Of a DNA stretch of 64,000 nucleotides, positions 1 through 10,610 are shown piece after piece (the stretch's first letter is position 1; every line of letters begins with the position of its first letter). The translations under genes and the position numbers were made by a program. Source of the stretch: Salvelinus alpinus (Eukaryota > Chordata > Actinopteri > Salmoniformes > Salmonidae); contig NC_092092.1 in NCBI RefSeq assembly GCF_045679555.1, positions 20,072,469 through 20,136,468 of the forward strand, read 5' to 3'. Under the pieces are notes generated by a model. The model was given only the letters and a program-made list of their open reading frames with translations, ran no database searches and was not told where the DNA came from.

Positions 1-45
1 ATGGGGGGTGAGGTAGGTAAATTGGGTGGGTAGTTTACAGATGGA

Positions 46-1167
46 CTATGTACAGCTGCAGCGATCGGTTAGCTGCTCGGATAGCAGATTTTTAAAGTTG
101 TTGAGGGAGATAAAAGTCTCCAACTTCAGAGATTTTTGCAATTCGTTCCAGTCGCAGGCAGCAGAGAACTGGAAGGAAAGGCGTCCAAATGAGGTTTTAG
201 CTTTAGGGATGATCAGTGAGATACACCTGCTGGAGCGCGTGCTGCGGGTGGGTGTAGCCATCGTGACCAGTGAACTGAGATAAGGCGGCACTTTACCTAG
301 CATAGCCTTGTAGATGACCTGGAGCCAGTGGGTCTGACGACGAACATGTAGCGAGGGCCAGCCGACTAGGGCATACAGGTCGCAGTGGTGGGTCGTATAA
401 GGTGCTTTAGTAACAAAACGAATGGCACTGTGATAAACTGCATCCAGTTTGCTGAGTAGAGTATTGGAAGCTATTTTGTAGATGACATCGCCGAAGTCGA
501 GGATCGGTAGGATAGTCAGTTTTACTAGGGTAAGTTTGGCGGCGTGAGTGAAGGAGGCTTTGTTGCGGAATAGAAAGCCGATTCTTGATTTGATTTTGGA
601 TTGGAGATGTTTGATATGAGTCTGGAAGGAGAGTTTGCAGTCTAGCCAGACACCTAGGTACTTATAGATGTCCACATATTCTAGGTCGGAACCGTCCAGG
701 GTGGTGATGCTAGTCGGGCGTGCGGGTGCAGGCAGCGAACGGTTGAAAAGCATGCATTTGGTTTTACTAGCGTTTAAGAGCAGTTGGAGGCCACGGAAGG
801 AGTGTTGTATGGCATTGAAGCTCGTTTGGAGGTTAGATAGCACAGTGTCCAAGGAAGGGCCGGAAGTATATAGAATGGTGTCGTCTGCGTAGAGGTGGAT
901 CAGGGAATCGCCCGCAGCAAGAGCAACATCATTGATGTATACAGAGAAAAGTCGGCCCGAGAATTGAACCCTGTGGTACCCCCATAGAGACTGCCAGAGG
1001 ACCGGACAACATGCCCTCCGATTTGACACACTGAACTCTGTCTGCAAAGTAGTTGGTGAACCAGGCAAGGCAGTCATTAGAAAAACCGAGGCTACTGAGT
1101 CTGCCGATAAGAATATGGTGATTGACAGAGTCGAAAGCCTTGGCCAGGTCGATGAAGACGGCTGCAC
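46..1167 (-). pseudogene. LINE ORF2, part 2: RT catalytic YADD motif and C-terminus
   Basis: This is the continuation of the upstream LINE ORF in another frame. Real homology begins at LFSVYIND (about position 946) and carries the RT motif C as LYADDTIL. The thumb and connection region follow (NASKTKCMLFNRS, then YKYLGVWLD), and the C-terminus ends at 46. The first ~70 residues of this open frame are an out-of-frame shadow of part 1. The open length of about 300 codons without further damage supports a recent insertion. Without the frameshift the catalytic aspartates of motifs A and C would lie in one polypeptide. Confidence 0.85.
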
Positions 1168-3337
1168 AGTAATGTCTTTTATCGATGGCGGTTATGATGT
1201 CGTTTAGTACCTTGAGCGTGGCTGAGGTGCACCCGTGACCGGCTCGGAAACCGGATTGCACAGCGGAGAAGGTACGGTGGGATTCGAGATGGTCAGTGAT
1301 CTGTTTGTTGACTTGGCTTTCGAAGACCTTAGATAGGCAGGGCAGGATGGATATAGGTCTGTAACAGTTTGGGTCCAGGGTGTCTCCCCCTTTGAAGAGG
1401 GGGATGACCGCGGCAGCTTTCCAATCCTTGGGGATCTCAGATGATACGAAGGAGAGGTTGAACAGGCTGGTAATAGGGGGTGCGACAATGGCGGCGGACA
1501 GTTTCAGAAATAGGGGGTCCAGATTGTCAAGCCCAGCTGATTTGTATGGGTCCAGGTTTTCCAGCTCTTTCAGAACATCTGCTATCTGGATTTGGGTAAA
1601 GGAGAAGCTGGGGAGGCTTGGGCGAGTAGCAGCGGGGGGGGCGGGGCTGTTGGCCAAGGTTGGAGTCGCCAGGAGGAAGGCATGGCCAGCCATTGAGAAA
1701 TGCTTGTTGAAGTCTTCGATTATCACGGATTTATCGGTGGTGACCGTGTTACCTAGCCTCAGTGCAGTGGGCAGCTGGGAGGAGGTGCTCTTGTTCTCCA
1801 TGGACTTTACAGTATCCCAGAACTTTTTGGAGTTAGAGCTACAGGATGCGAATTTCTGCTTGAAAAAGCTGGCCTTTGCTTTCCTGACTGACTGCGTGTA
1901 TTGGTTCCTGACTTCCCTGAACAGTTGCATATCGCGGGGGCTCTTCGATGCTATTGCAGTTCGCCACAGGATGTTTTTGTGCTGGTCGAGGGCAGTCAGG
2001 TCTGGAGTGAACCAAGGGCTATATCTGTTCTTGGTTCTGCATTTTTTGAACGGAGCATGCTTGTCTAATATGGTGAGGAAGTAACATTTAAAGAATGACC
2101 AGGCATCCTCAACTGACGGGATGAGGTCAATATCCTTCCAGGGTACCCGGGCCAGGTCGATTAGAAAGGCCTGCTCGCAGAAGTGTTTTAGGGAGCGTTT
2201 GACAGTGATGAGGGGTGGTCGTTTGACCGCGGACCCGTGGCGGATACAGGCAATGAGGCAGTGATCGCTGAGATCTTGATTGAAGACAGCAGAGGTGTAT
2301 TTGGAGGGCAGGTTGGTCAGGATAATGTCTATTAGGGTGCCCATGTTTACGGATTTAGGGTTGTACCTGGTGGGTTCCTTGATGATTTGTGTGAGATTGA
2401 GGGCATCAAGCTTGGATTGTAGGACTGCCGGGGTGTTAAGCATATCCCAGTTTAGGTCACCTAACAGAACAAACTCTGAAGCTAGATGGGGAGCGATCAA
2501 TTCACAGATGGTGTCCAGGGCACAGCTGGGAGCTGAGGGGGGTCGGTAGCAGGCGGCAACAGTGAGAGACTTATTTCTGGAGAGATTAATTTTTAAAATT
2601 AGAAGTTCGAACTGTTTGGGCATAGACCTGGAAAGTATGACAGAACTTTGCAGGCTATCTCTGCAGTAGATTGCAACTCCTCCCCCTTTGGCAGTTCTAT
2701 CTTGACGGAAAGTGTTATAGTTGGGTATGGAAATCTCAGAATTTTTGGTGGCCTTCCTAAGCCAGGATTCGGACACGGCAAGGACATCAGGATTGGCAGA
2801 GTGTGCTAAAGCGGTGAGTAAGGCAAACTTAGGGAGGAGGCTTCTGATGTTGACATGCATGAGGCCAAGGCTTTTTCGATCACAGAAGTCAACAAATGAG
2901 GGTGACTGGGGACATGCAGGGCCTGGGTTTACCTCCACATCACCCGAGGAACAGAGGAGTAGTAGGATGAGGGTGCGGCTAAAGGCTATCAAAACTGGTC
3001 GCCTAGAGCGTTGGGGACAAAGAATAAAAGGAGCAGATTTATGGGCGTGGTAGAATAGATTCTGGGCATAATGTGCAGACAGGGGTATGGAGGGGCGCGG
3101 GTACAGCGGAGGCAAGCCCAGGCACTGGGTGATGATAAGAGAGGTTGTATCTCTGGACATGCTGGTCTCAATGGGTGAGGTCACCGCATGTGTGGGGGGT
3201 GGGACAAAGGGGGTATCAGAGGTACGGAGAGTGGAACTACAGGGTCCATTGCAAACCAAAACAATGATAATGAAAACTAGCCTGAACAACAGTATGCAAG
3301 GCATATTGATATTTGAGAGAGACATACAATAAGGCAT
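929..3337 (-). pseudogene. LINE ORF2, part 1: 2A-like motif, endonuclease and N-terminal half of RT
   Basis: The ORF has 802 residues. Residues 14-31 form a hydrophobic segment, and a leucine-rich stretch leads to a 2A-like motif ending NPGP at residues 137-140. An exonuclease-endonuclease-phosphatase domain follows from about residue 158 (HVNIRSLLPK, later LLGDLNWD, ending at the SDH motif). The reverse transcriptase begins around residue 600 with YKSAGLDNLDPLFLK and includes YRPISILP, the motif A aspartate in FIDLAKAFDS (about residue 730) and GVPQGSILGP. The frame is lost just after GP near 946-952, where the expected LFSVYIND reads FLCIHQ and then stops. This fits a 2-bp deletion, because the next frame continues without loss of homology. 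It encodes the enzyme that nicks the target and copies LINE RNA into DNA. Confidence 0.85.
2918..2944 (-). other. 2A-like ribosome-skipping motif in the LINE ORF
   Basis: Translation of the minus strand gives GDVEVNPGP (residues 132-140 of the ORF), preceded by a leucine-rich run LILLLLCSS. This matches the D-V/I-E-x-N-P-G-P consensus of 2A peptides, in which the ribosome skips the last Gly-Pro bond. Skipping here would release a 139-residue N-terminal peptide from the endonuclease-RT protein. Such motifs are known at the N-termini of some non-LTR retrotransposons. Activity here is inferred. Confidence 0.75.
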
Positions 3338-4640
3338 AAAGTGATTGCAGGTCTTGATTGGGAGAGCTAGCTAAAACAACAGGTAAGATAACAGCAGCAA
3401 TAACAGGGTGCTAGTCTAACACAGCAACAACAGGTAAAAATGGCGACGACTAGGCAGAGAGGGTCGGATTAACTACACACAGATCCTGAGTTAAAGCACA
3501 GAGCCGACAGATAAAACACAAATAAACAGAATGGAGTACCGTGAATTAATGGACAGTCAAGCAAGCATCAGCTATGTAGCCAAGTGATCATAGTGTCCAG
3601 GGGGCAGCCGTAGATGGAGCAGGGAGGCCTCCACTAAGCTAGCACGCGGCGTTTAAAGTTAGTAGCCCGGGGGTGGTCTGCTCAGACGGAGGGGGTCTGC
3701 TCAGACGTGGTCGTGTCGACAGAGAATCCAAGCCGAATGGCGAAAGAGAGGTTGTGAATTGTAGAATTGTGTTTGCTAACTGGTGCTAGCTTCGTGGCAG
3801 TGGCGCTAACTGCGCTAGCTGCAAGCTAGCTGTGAGGATCAGAAGTAGTGGCTCAGGGATTACGGCAGGAATCCGGCGTTGTTGTCGAGAGACAGTCCGA
3901 TGCTGGTAAATTGGTGAGTAATATCCAGGCTAATAACAGGGCTGGTGTCTGTGCAGAAGGTAAAAGCTACTAGCAGCGGCAAAAAAATGGCTAAATTAGC
4001 TTGTAGCTGATTTAGACCAGTTGTGATGGATTGGCAGGGCTCTGTGTCGGCAAAAAAAGGTCCAGTCCAATTGGCAAAAGAGGTATTGTAGCCCAAGAAT
4101 TCGCTGGTAGACCTCTTCGGCTAGCCGGCAGATGGGCCTAGCTCGAGGCTAGCTCAAGGCTAACTGGTGCTTGCTTCGGGACAGAGGTGTTAGCCAGTAG
4201 TAGCCACTCGGTTGCAGCTAGCTAGCTGTGATAATACGGTGTAATTGTCCAGAGCTTGCGTCAGGAATCCGGTGATGTGGTAGAGAAAAAGCAGTCCTAT
4301 ATGCTCTGGGTTGATATCGCGCTTGCAGACTGGCAGGTATTGGCCCGGTATTGAAGCTGGCTGTGTCCGAGTTAAGGGCGAAGACCGCAGCAGTGGCTAA
4401 CTGACTACTAGCTAGTAGCTAGTTATCTGGCTAGCTTCTGATTGGGGTTACGGTTCTAAAGTATAAAAAAATAGCAGGTCCGTACCACATTGGGTGAGGC
4501 GGAATGTAGGAATGTATATTCAGTTCCTAGATGGAAAGTGAAATTAAAATATATACGAAATGTATACGAAAAATACGAATACTATTTACACGGGACAGAC
4601 AGGACAAAGACACATCCGACTGCTACGCCATCTTGGATCA
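3338..4640 (-). other. LINE 5' UTR / internal promoter region
   Basis: This is non-coding sequence between the LINE start codon (3337) and its 5' end (about 4640). It has many GCTAGC-type short palindromes and no supported ORF. The 5' end sits in CGCCATCTTGG on the + strand. It probably contains the LINE's internal promoter, by analogy with other non-LTR elements. Confidence 0.5.
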
Positions 4641-4758
4641 AGATTAACTGCTGTGTCGCTGTGTGAAGGAAAGTTCTATGTTTCCACCACCGTTTTTATG
4701 TAGCCACCTAAAGCCACTGGTTCTAGCCTATGTAACCACCGTCTCTGTGTAGCCACTT

Positions 4759-4919
4759 TCTCTGTGTACTGTGGCATCCCGTCTCTGTGTACTGTGGCAT
4801 CCCGTCTCTGTGTACTGTAGCATCCCGTCTCTGTGTACTGTGGCATCCCGTCTCTGTGTACTGTGGCATCCCGTCTCTGTGTACTGTAGCATCCCGTCTC
4901 TGTGTACTGTAGCCCCCTC
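4759..4919 (+). repeat. 23-bp minisatellite, 7 copies
   Basis: The unit begins TCTCTGTGTACTGTGG and ends CATCCCG, 23 bp in all. It is repeated seven times with a G/A variant (GTGGC or GTAGC) and ends about 55 bp before the FOXN2 coding-exon acceptor. Short open frames here on both strands only reflect the repeat. Confidence 0.9.
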
Positions 4920-4986
4920 CACTAGTGCGTCCTATCCTGCAGTTGTTTTCTAACCATTTCTCTCCTCTCCAGACCTCCCTGGTTTA

Positions 4987-5550
4987 ATGGGTCCAATCAT
5001 CGGGATGTCGCCGGATAAGAAAGCTGAAACGCCGGGGATGCAGGAGGAGAGGGCGGGGCTTAGGGGCTTATGCGGGGGGGCGGGGACTCTCCCGGAGGCG
5101 GAGTGCGGCGCAGCCAGCCCATTGGCCACCAGCCTGGACCGGGGATCCGGTGGCTCCGAGGATGAGGAGCTCACCAACCTCAACTGGCTCCATGAGAACC
5201 TGCTCCAGAACTTTACCCTAGGGGGGCCCGGTGGGGCCCAACCCAGCGCCAGCCCCCTCTTTGACATCGAGGGTGACCCCGGGGCCCCTCAGAACCCATC
5301 GTCTTCATCCTCTTACTCCTCGTCGCAGAGGGACTCTTTGAAGTCCAAGCCTCCCTTCTCATTCTCTCTGTTGATCTACATGGCCATAGAGCAGAGCCCC
5401 AGTAAGAGGCTGCCGGTGAAGGACATCTATGGTTGGATCCTACAGCACTTCCCCTACTTCTCCTCCGCCCCCACCGGCTGGAAGAACAGCGTCAGACACA
5501 ACCTGTCACTCAACAAGTGCTTCCGCAAGGTGGAGAGGAGCCTGGGAAAG
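4987..5550 (+). CDS. foxn2: FOXN2 coding exon 1 (residues 1-188)
   Basis: The exon starts at 4973 after CTCCTCTCCAG. It encodes the N-terminus, an acidic block ([14 protein letters not shown]) and most of the forkhead domain. The donor is GTGAGTG at 5551, phase 0. A CA microsatellite begins about 25 nt after the donor. Confidence 0.95.
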
Positions 5551-5570
5551 GTGAGTGAACTATACGGTCA

Positions 5571-5643
<73 letters not shown>

Positions 5644-6441
5644 TTTGTTTACCTTGCAAGGAGCTGGCAGTGCCTGGGTTTGATTCTCACAAGGGTCACA
5701 CTAAGATGTTATTTAACCATTTAAAAGTTGTCATGCTGACACTGCAGGGTGAGATTGATATGTTGACATTGTGGGTTTGAAGAGGTCTTCTTATGGGGTT
5801 GAAATTAACTCAAAGTATCCTTCCCCATTGAGATGATTTGTTGTGTAAAGGTGCCACGAAGAGTCATTAGAGCTCTTCACTGATATTCTGTAGTGGCAGT
5901 AGTGTGACATTGACAATGTGCTCAAAGTGTTTGACTAACAGTGTTAACTGTACACCTCCACTCTGTGTACCTGTGCCTGTATAGGATTTGCAGCTCTCTG
6001 TATGGCTGATGGGCAGGGCCAGGGTTTTAACCCACCCTAGGGCCCCCTGACGTGTGTGTGTCAGGGCCAGTGTAGTGCGGCCCCCTGCCTGCGGCCCCCT
6101 GTGTGCCTCCCCTCGCTGTGATAAGGCTGGGAGAGCCGGTGTATACCAGTCAAGGTCATAGACCCTCCTCCAGAGGAAATGCAAACGCAGCAGTAAGATG
6201 GGGAGTTATCTCTCAACGCACCACAAACACTGCAACTGTAGAGCCACGACCAGGCGCGCGCACGCGCACACACACACACTGCAACTGTAGCGCCACGACC
6301 AGGCGCACACACACACACACACACACTGCAACTGTAGCGCCACGACCAGGCGCGCACACACACACACACACACACACTGCAACTGTAGCGCCACGACCAG
6401 GCAGTGGACACACACTGCAACTGTAGCGCCACGACCAGGCG

Positions 6442-6472
<31 letters not shown>

Positions 6473-6494
6473 ACTGTAGCGCCACGACCAGGCG

Positions 6495-6525
<31 letters not shown>

Positions 6526-9014
6526 ACTGTAGCGCCACGACCAGGCAGTGGACACACACTGCAACTGTAGCGCCAGGCAGAGGACAAGCCCAGGACTGAA
6601 GACCTGACCTGCACAAACACAGAGGGAGGGAGAGAGACAAGTGTCTGTGAAAGAAAGGGTAGAGAAAGGACGAAAGGACGAAGTGAGGGAGAAAGTAGAG
6701 CATACATAGGAAAGAGACATTGTTTCTGTAGTTGTGTTGGACTGGTTCAAGCTCAGCTCGGGGAAAAAAGAGAATATAACTATACTGTTACAATGGGCTG
6801 AGTGGCTGGATAAAAACTAGTTTGCTAGGAGGGGCTGAAGGCCAGTTAGAAGTAGAAATGAGCTTAGCGGCAGCAGGACTGTTGCCCAGTGCATCACAAT
6901 GTAGACAGTCTCTCTGGGTTCAGTGTGCTGGGGGCTCAGTGTGAGCCCACCCGTCTGCTGAGAGAGCGCAGCACTGGTTTCAGATGACACACGCTGCCTG
7001 GTGGTTTGCGTTGCCGTGGTGACATTTCCTCCTTCCTGCCTGCGAGCCGGCTGGTAATCTGAGTCAAGGTTATATCCCTCCTCCTCTCTCCTTCCTCCTC
7101 CTCCTGGACAGAACCCCAGAGATACATAATGAGAGAACCATTTACACCCCCCCCCCCACCACACACACACGTAAACATTGATGTTTTTTTTGTGAGAACA
7201 CCATGGAGACGTGTTGTCTCAGTGGTAGTTCATGAACTTGCATTGGTTATGACAATGCCTTCACATGTCTCTGGCTACTGTAGTGGGAGGTTCTACAAAG
7301 GCAAATCACATGGACAGCACTATAAAAAGCTAAACTCAGTCCAACCCTGTAATAAATCATTTAAGGACAGTGTGGATTGTTTATTGACTGTTTTCCTCCC
7401 ATCATGCAGTTCACCCAGCAGGGTCTGGATTGTTTATCACATGCTCAGGTGACTGCATTATGAGTCATTATGGCAGCTAAAGCCACTAAAATCCTGTAAG
7501 ACTACAGTGAGACTCAGTGAGACTTAGGGCTGGGTGATTTTTATTGTATTTTAAGGTATAACGGTATGGATCAACATACCGGTATGGATTTTTACAATAT
7601 CGTCTATAACAATATTTTGATACAGTGCTAAACAAATGAAAAGTTTGTCCTAGTTTAGCGGAGTATAAAACAATCTGAATGGAGAAAGCCTGTTAAAACC
7701 ACTTAGAATTCATTTGTTGATATCCTAGGGTCATGCAATACTCATAAAACATATTTAGAACTTTTTATTATTCAGAAACATAAAATACTGTCAGATACTG
7801 CCATACCATCAAAAATGAGAGTATCATGATATATTGTTTTGGCCATATCGCCCAGCACTAGTCAGACTACAGAGAGACTACCGTGAGAGTCAGCCACGCA
7901 GGCAAAAAAGTTCTAGGTGTTTGCTGTGGAAAATCTAGTAAGCCTAGTCATGATGAGTACTTTACCAAAGTATCTATTGATACTACCTGTGAGATGCTAT
8001 ATGAATTTATCCAATAAGAAATGTTCAGTTTTGAAACATTTTGCTACGGTGTACCCCAATGAACACCTCTCAGGGTCAGTCTTACTGTACTTTGTGATGT
8101 AGTATGTGATGTTTTTTTCAGGTGAATGGTAAGGGTTCTCTGTGGTGTGTGGACCCAGAGTACAGACCCAACCTGATCCAGGCCCTGAAGAAGCAGCACT
8201 TCCCTGCAGCACATACCTTCTGCACACCGCCCGCCTCCCCACCCAGTGCCTCCTCACCACCCAGACACCACTTCCTGCAGGACTGCTCCCTCAAAGGTGA
8301 TTCCTGCCTTTTTTTGTTCATTTTGTACAATGCTACACATTTTGCCAAGAGGTGTAAAGAAAATGTTGCTGTTTTTAAAGCAAGTTTGCTGCAATTCTAC
8401 ACATTTTGCCATTGGGCTGAGAAGATTTAGCCATTTTAAAACTCATTTTGCAATTCTACAAAAAAGAATGGGGAGGGTGGGATTGATTTGTGGGTCTTCA
8501 AAAGAGGGCCCGCTGCCTGTTGCCCATCCCTGATCTAGAAATATGATTGGTATTAGATTTGATCCAGTGCATGTGATTTCAAATTCACATGGTTGTTGCC
8601 TCTACACATTTTTGTCATGCAACATTGGCCGGCAAAACATTCAGCATCACCATCCTCTCATCTTCAACTGTCATTTTAGTCATTATTTGATTTCTAATCA
8701 TAGATGCCTCAAGGTAGATTCTTCTAATCTGTATCCTCCACTTCTGTCTCTCTCTCTTTCTCTGTCTCTCTGTGTGTGTGTGTGTGTGTGTCTCTGTCTC
8801 GGTGTCTCTCACTTTAACGCTCTCTCTCTCTCCCCTACCCTCTTGTTTGGTAACCTTGACTACAGAGGCCCTGGTGATGCTGATAGAGTGTAGAGCAGAG
8901 CACTCAGTCTCCACTCTAGTTGATTATAAATAATTTAGAGCCCCTGAAGTGTGGTATGGAGAGAGCTAGGAATCCTCTCCTCCTTTACCCCTCTACAGCC
9001 CCCTTGCCAGCCGG

Positions 9015-9086
<72 letters not shown>

Positions 9087-10400
9087 GCGCGCTCAGGATA
9101 TTCCACTGACCACCATGCATGTTCTCTCCTCTTCCAGAGTCTGACATAGATGCTGCCACTGCCATGATGCTCTTAAACTCTGCCCCTGGTCATCACCACG
9201 CCAACCCATGTAAGAGACGCCACCCCACACCATGCCTCTTCTTCTTCTTTGCTTCTCTCTGTGACCTTTTCATTACTACTCTCCTCCCTTTCTCTTTGTC
9301 TCTCTTCCACTTTCTCTCTCGGTCACCCGCCCGTTTCATGCTTTCCTCTTTTAATGCTTTTACATCACTCGCCCAGCATCACTCGCCCAGCATCTATCCA
9401 CCCCTTGTAAAATATCTTCCTGTGTCTCTCTATTGCTTACTATGTACACTCAACAGCACAGTTGAAGTCCTGCATATTCCCGTTCCAAGCCAGACAAGGT
9501 TGCATATAGAATTATCTTCCTGTGAATAAGTGGTGTTGTATTTCATGCCTCCCCCCATGTGTCTTAATAGTGTTCATTCCACGAGACATTTCTGCCTCTG
9601 CTGTTGTTATGAATCTTAATTGCTGTTATCTGCTGAACATACGGACACTCCCTAGCCTGCTGGACACATGGACACTGCCTAGCCTGCTGGACACATGGAC
9701 ACTGCCTAGCCTGCTGGACACACGGACACTCCCTAGCCTGCTGGACACACGGACACTCCCTAGCACGCCGCTTAATGGATTAAAAACACTTGACTCTCTT
9801 GATCACAAACTAATCCTACTGCCCTGTTGCATTCAGAAACACAGTTTCTTTAGTGTGAAGATGGTTTCTTCCTCAATCTCTCTCCCTCTCCTCTCCTTAC
9901 TTCCTCATCTCTCTCTTCTTTCCCTCCCTCTCCCAGGTGATCCAGACAGTCCCCTGGACCTGTCCCGGCCAGACTTGGTCCTGGTGAGCAGCGATCCTAA
10001 GCAGGACCACAACTACAGTAGCATGGCCCTGCAGCGCTGCTCCTCCCGCTCCTCCTCCTCCTCCCTCTCCTCCCTGGATGAAGGAGGCCCAGGCCACGCC
10101 AGGCCCCGCCCACGCCGTGCCGGCAGCGAGGGTTTCCATAGCGACGAGGAGGACTCCGACCTCGGGGACCGGGACGAGAGGGGCAGCCACTCCCATCCTG
10201 CTCCTCGCCGCCCCTCCCCCTCTTCCTCCTCGGTGAAGTGCCCGGCGGGTAAGAGGGCACGTAGGGAGGTGACAGCCAAGCCGGAGCTGGATGAGGAGCT
10301 GAAGGAGGCGGCTGGGTCTCTGCTTCACCTGGCTGGGATCCGTACCTCCATGGAGCTCAACAAACGCAGTGCCAAGAGCAAAAAACTGAACAGGAAATGA
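4987..10400 (+). CDS. foxn2: Forkhead box protein N2 (FOXN2), four coding exons
   Basis: FOXN2 is a nuclear winged-helix transcription factor. Coding segments are 4987-5550, 8122-8296, 9138-9209 and 9937-10400. All have GT-AG borders and sum to 1275 nt (424 codons plus stop), close to the mammalian protein's length. The start ATG gives [12 protein letters not shown], the family N-terminus, 14 nt after an acceptor at 4971-4972, so the 5' UTR lies at least partly in an upstream exon that I cannot place. The forkhead domain covers about residues 119-213 and contains recognition helix [15 protein letters not shown] (164-178), with an intron between GK and VNGKG. Conserved downstream blocks are [14 protein letters not shown] (247-260), [16 protein letters not shown] and the C-terminal [21 protein letters not shown]3 is the nearest paralogue, but the N-terminus and C-terminal block fit FOXN2 better. 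Salmonids usually keep duplicate copies, so which duplicate this is stays open. Confidence 0.95.
5573..5641 (+). repeat. (CA)n microsatellite just inside FOXN2 intron
   Basis: A GCGCGC stretch is followed by about 30 CA dinucleotides, starting within 30 nt of the FOXN2 exon 1 donor. CA-rich intronic repeats near donors are known binding sites for hnRNP L. Confidence 0.95.
6230..6575 (+). repeat. Compound minisatellite with embedded (CA)n
   Basis: Eight copies of a core reading CTGCAACTGTAG then GCCACGACCAGGC are each separated by a CA run of differing length, or by GTGGACACACA in the short units. Several overlapping cysteine/valine-rich open frames on the minus strand are products of the repeat and not genes. 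Confidence 0.9.
7525..7860 (+). mobile_element. Non-autonomous hAT MITE
   Basis: The left end TAGGGCTGGGTGAT and the inverted right end (minus strand TAGTGCTGGGCGATATGG) form terminal inverted repeats. Flanking octamers GTGAGACT (7517-7524) and GTCAGACT (7861-7868) match at 7 of 8 positions, as expected for a hAT 8-bp target duplication. There is no coding capacity. A second family member lies in opposite orientation at 42497. Confidence 0.8.
8122..8296 (+). CDS. foxn2: FOXN2 coding exon 2 (residues 189-246)
   Basis: The acceptor is TTTTTTTCAG at 8121. The exon starts [19 protein letters not shown], the C-terminal wing of the forkhead domain, and continues into a Pro/Ser-rich linker. The donor is at 8297 (GTGATT, weak), phase 1. 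Confidence 0.95.
8741..8835 (+). repeat. Low-complexity TC/TG repeat in FOXN2 intron
   Basis: A mixed pyrimidine run (CTCTCT/CTGTCT) surrounds about ten TG dinucleotides. It has no coding meaning. Confidence 0.9.
9016..9090 (+). repeat. (CA)n microsatellite upstream of FOXN2 exon 3
   Basis: About 34 CA repeats end in GCGCGCGC, roughly 50 nt before the acceptor at 9136-9137. Confidence 0.95.
9138..9209 (+). CDS. foxn2: FOXN2 coding exon 3 (residues 247-270)
   Basis: The acceptor is CTCTTCCAG at 9137. The exon completes Glu247 and encodes [13 protein letters not shown], a conserved FOXN2/FOXN3 block. The donor is GTAAGAG at 9210, phase 1. It is shorter than the corresponding stretch of the mammalian protein. 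Confidence 0.93.
9645..9766 (+). repeat. 27-bp minisatellite, 4.5 copies
   Basis: The unit begins ACACTCCCTAGCCTGCTGG and ends ACACATGG, with C/G and T/C variants between copies. It lies in the last FOXN2 intron. Confidence 0.9.
9937..10400 (+). CDS. foxn2: FOXN2 terminal coding exon (residues 271-424)
   Basis: The acceptor is CCTCTCCCAG at 9936. The exon encodes the Ser-rich [20 protein letters not shown] region, an acidic [13 protein letters not shown] block, a basic stretch (GKRARRE) and the conserved [17 protein letters not shown]. The stop is TGA at 10398. The open frame upstream of 9937 is intron read-through. Confidence 0.95.
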
Positions 10401-10604
10401 GGTGGTCGTACTGCCTCGCCCTCAGACTCCCGCCCCTGTAACCCTGATCTGATTGTGTGTCCTACTGATAGGTCCAGGTTGTGCCGCCTCCTGCTTTTCT
10501 GATTGCTGATTTTTGAGCCAGTTTTTTGGTTTGACACATGATGGGATGGGAAATCCCTCCCTATCCCAACACAACAAATGGCAATAGTATCATTCACACA
10601 GGAG

Positions 10605-10610
10605 AATAAA
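10605..10610 (+). terminator. foxn2: Proximal poly(A) signal AATAAA for FOXN2
   Basis: AATAAA lies 205 nt after the stop codon and is the first canonical signal downstream of the gene. Confidence 0.5.

Larger units (their letters stand above)
1..4640 (-). mobile_element. CR1/L2/Rex1-group LINE, nearly full length, - strand
   Basis: This non-LTR retrotransposon is read on the minus strand. Its 5' end is near 4640, where the minus strand reads GATCCAAGATGGCG, a typical LINE 5' start. About 1.3 kb of 5' UTR (3338-4640) follows, then an endonuclease-reverse transcriptase ORF split by a frameshift (929-3337 and 46-1167). The reading frame stops at 46, so the element's 3' end lies at or beyond the left edge of the window. 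The clade is inferred from the order of the endonuclease and RT motifs and not from a tree. The copy looks young, because only one frame break is seen in about 3.3 kb of coding sequence. It lies upstream of the first visible FOXN2 coding exon, in intron or 5' flank. Confidence 0.85.

Noticed and set aside
1380-2084. 234-codon plus-strand ORF
   Set aside because: It is the antisense shadow of the LINE reverse transcriptase ORF.
6061-6750. Cys/Val-rich open frames on the minus strand
   Set aside because: They are translations of (TG)n and of the compound minisatellite in a FOXN2 intron.
9522-9936. N-terminal extension of the last FOXN2 exon
   Set aside because: It is an open intron read-through containing a minisatellite. 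The acceptor at 9936 restores the family sequence and the correct phase.
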